The translations under genes were made by a program, and so were the position numbers. DNA of 6,089 nt from a bacterium (lineage in GTDB: Bacteria; SZUA-182; SZUA-191; JAJRXT01): positions 1-6,089 of the forward strand of contig JAJRUU010000173.1 in assembly GCA_024277605.1 (NCBI GenBank), written 5' to 3'. Shown here piece after piece: positions 4,906 to 6,089 of this stretch. The notes under the pieces were generated by a model that was not told where the DNA came from, did not search any database, and saw nothing but the letters and a program-made list of their open reading frames with translations. Position 1 is the first letter of the stretch, and every line of letters begins with the position of its first letter.

Positions 4906-6089
4906 TTATTTCCCCCTTGTCAGACAAAGCAGTTATTCCGGGCAATTGCTTACCTTCCAACAGTTCCAGAAAGGCGCCGCCGCCGGTAGAAATATAGGAT
5001 ATCTTATATGACTCTCCCGCCCGGTGCACTGCCACATCGGTATCGCCGCCACCCACAATAGTCAGAGCGTAGGAATTGGCTACCATATTTACCATGGACA
5101 TGGTGCCCCGGCTGAAAGCATCCATCTCGAACACGCCCATGGGGCCATTCCAGATAATGGTTTTGGCATTTTGCAATACCTCGGAGAACAAGGTAGTAGA
5201 AGCCGGGCCAATGTCCAGAGCCAACCACTCCCTGGGAATTTCCTGAACCGGTACAATCTTGGTCTCCGCCCGCGGGTCAAATTTATCGGCTACTACACAA
5301 TCTACCGGCAAATAGAACTTTACCTGGCGTTCTTTAGCCAATGTCATCACCCTGGTGGCTGTTTGGAGCATATCATCCTCCACCATGGATCTGCCTACCT
5401 CATAGCCCAGGGCCTTAAGGAAGGTGAAGGTCATTCCCCCGCCTATAATTACCTTATCCACCCTTTTCAGCAGATTTTCAATTACCCCGATTTTCCCGGA
5501 TACTTTAGCTCCCCCAAGAATAGCCACCAAGGGGCGCACCGGATCCTGCATGGACCGCTCAAAGTACTGAATTTCCTTAATCATCAGGAAACCGGCGGCC
5601 GAATAAGGTACGTATTTGGTAATCCCGACATTGGAAGCGTGGCAACGGTGAGCGGTAGCAAAAGCGTCGTTCACGTAAATATCTGCAAGCGAGGCTAATT
5701 GCTTACTAAACTGATCATCATTTTGACGTTCCTCAGGATGAAACCTCAGGTTCTCAAGCAGGATTATATCCCCAGAGCGCATGGCGGCCACAGCCTGTTT
5801 AACTTCATCACCTATACAATCGTTGACAAATTTTACATCCTTGCCAAGCAATCGGCTTAAACGTTTGGCCACCACATTCAACGTTAGATGCGCATCAACT
5901 CTTCCCTTGGGGCGCCCCATATGAGAAGCCAGGATGAGTTTCGCCCCTTCATCCAGGGCATAGTTTATAGAAGGCAACACTTCCCTGATACGGGTATCGT
6001 CGGTTATATTACCCCCGCCATCAACGGGAACGTTGAAATCGGCCCGGATAAAGACTCGCTTACCCTTAAGGCTTAGATTATTAATACAC
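4898..6089 (-). CDS. pgk: Phosphoglycerate kinase, 5' end just outside the window
   Basis: Cytoplasmic glycolytic enzyme transferring a phosphate from 1,3-bisphosphoglycerate to ADP. The frame stays open to the right edge. The 396 visible residues, against a usual length near 395-400, mean that only a few N-terminal residues are missing. The upstream part is genuine PGK: LSLKGKRVFIRADFNVPVD, with the substrate-binding RADFNVP at visible residues 15-21, so the internal GTG at 5980 is not the start. Further motifs are SHMGRPKG (55-62), NDAFATAHRCHAS (140-152), GGAKVSGK (192-199), GGGMTFTF (216-223), WNGPMGVFE (313-321), the nucleotide-binding GGGDT (346-350) and STGGGAFLELL (367-377). It is the first gene of the visible run and overlaps tpiA by 8 bases. 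Its promoter, and possibly a gap gene, would lie beyond the right edge. Confidence 0.97.
   Translation of the reverse strand, partial: CINNLSLKGKRVFIRADFNVPVDGGGNITDDTRIREVLPSINYALDEGAKLILASHMGRPKGRVDAHLTLNVVAKRLSRLLGKDVKFVNDCIGDEVKQAVAAMRSGDIILLENLRFHPEERQNDDQFSKQLASLADIYVNDAFATAHRCHASNVGITKYVPYSAAGFLMIKEIQYFERSMQDPVRPLVAILGGAKVSGKIGVIENLLKRVDKVIIGGGMTFTFLKALGYEVGRSMVEDDMLQTATRVMTLAKERQVKFYLPVDCVVADKFDPRAETKIVPVQEIPREWLALDIGPASTTLFSEVLQNAKTIIWNGPMGVFEMDAFSRGTMSMVNMVANSYALTIVGGGDTDVAVHRAGESYKISYISTGGGAFLELLEGKQLPGITALSDKGEINA
4912..4918 (-). promoter_or_regulatory. Ribosome binding site of tpiA, inside the end of pgk
   Basis: AAGGGGG on the minus strand, 6 bases before the tpiA ATG at 4905 and within the last pgk codons. 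It fixes the tpiA start and supports coupling of pgk and tpiA translation. Confidence 0.8.

Noticed and set aside
5024..5698. Plus-strand open frame of 224 codons antisense to pgk
   Set aside because: A shadow of a strongly conserved coding region; His/Gly-rich composition and no motif.
5980..5980. GTG at 5980 as the pgk start
   Set aside because: The upstream in-frame sequence encodes the conserved PGK N-terminus with RADFNVP, so the gene continues to the window edge.

Overview
The window is a compact stretch of bacterial chromosome in which every supported gene lies on the minus strand. Read in the direction of transcription (right to left) the order is pgk (5' end just off the right edge), tpiA, secG, a peptide-type extracytoplasmic solute-binding lipoprotein, a family-4-like glycosyltransferase, and the first 57 codons of an asparagine synthase (asnB), which runs off the left edge. 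The lipoprotein signal and SecG indicate a bacterium. The pgk-tpiA-secG order occurs in many Gram-negative lineages, and the palindromic repeats resemble those common in deltaproteobacteria-like and candidate-phylum genomes. The sequence does not allow a firm phylum call.

Right half (about 3537-6089): a housekeeping block. pgk and tpiA overlap by 8 bases, with a strong Shine-Dalgarno for tpiA inside the end of pgk, so the two enzymes of lower glycolysis are probably translationally coupled. After tpiA come a palindromic repeat element (copy A2) and three 16-bp tandem repeats, then secG with a good ribosome binding site. The solute-binding protein starts 3 bases after the secG stop and is in the same reading frame. 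No permease or ATPase genes of an ABC importer are visible beside it.

Left half (1-1814): a different kind of DNA. The glycosyltransferase gene is visibly more AT-rich than pgk. Together with asnB, whose relatives often sit in surface-polysaccharide clusters, it suggests the edge of a cell-surface glycan locus. It has its own candidate promoter (1743-1770) and is separated from the solute-binding gene by a 126-bp MITE-like palindromic element (B). A second mosaic palindromic element (A1) overlaps the 3' end of the glycosyltransferase gene and supplies its last 16 codons and its stop.

I see no undescribed defence system, CRISPR array, RNA gene or toxin-antitoxin pair. What deserves a second look is the repeat biology: two families of small palindromic elements, one with cores matching the neisserial dRS3 consensus, occupying gene boundaries and in one case recoding a protein C-terminus.
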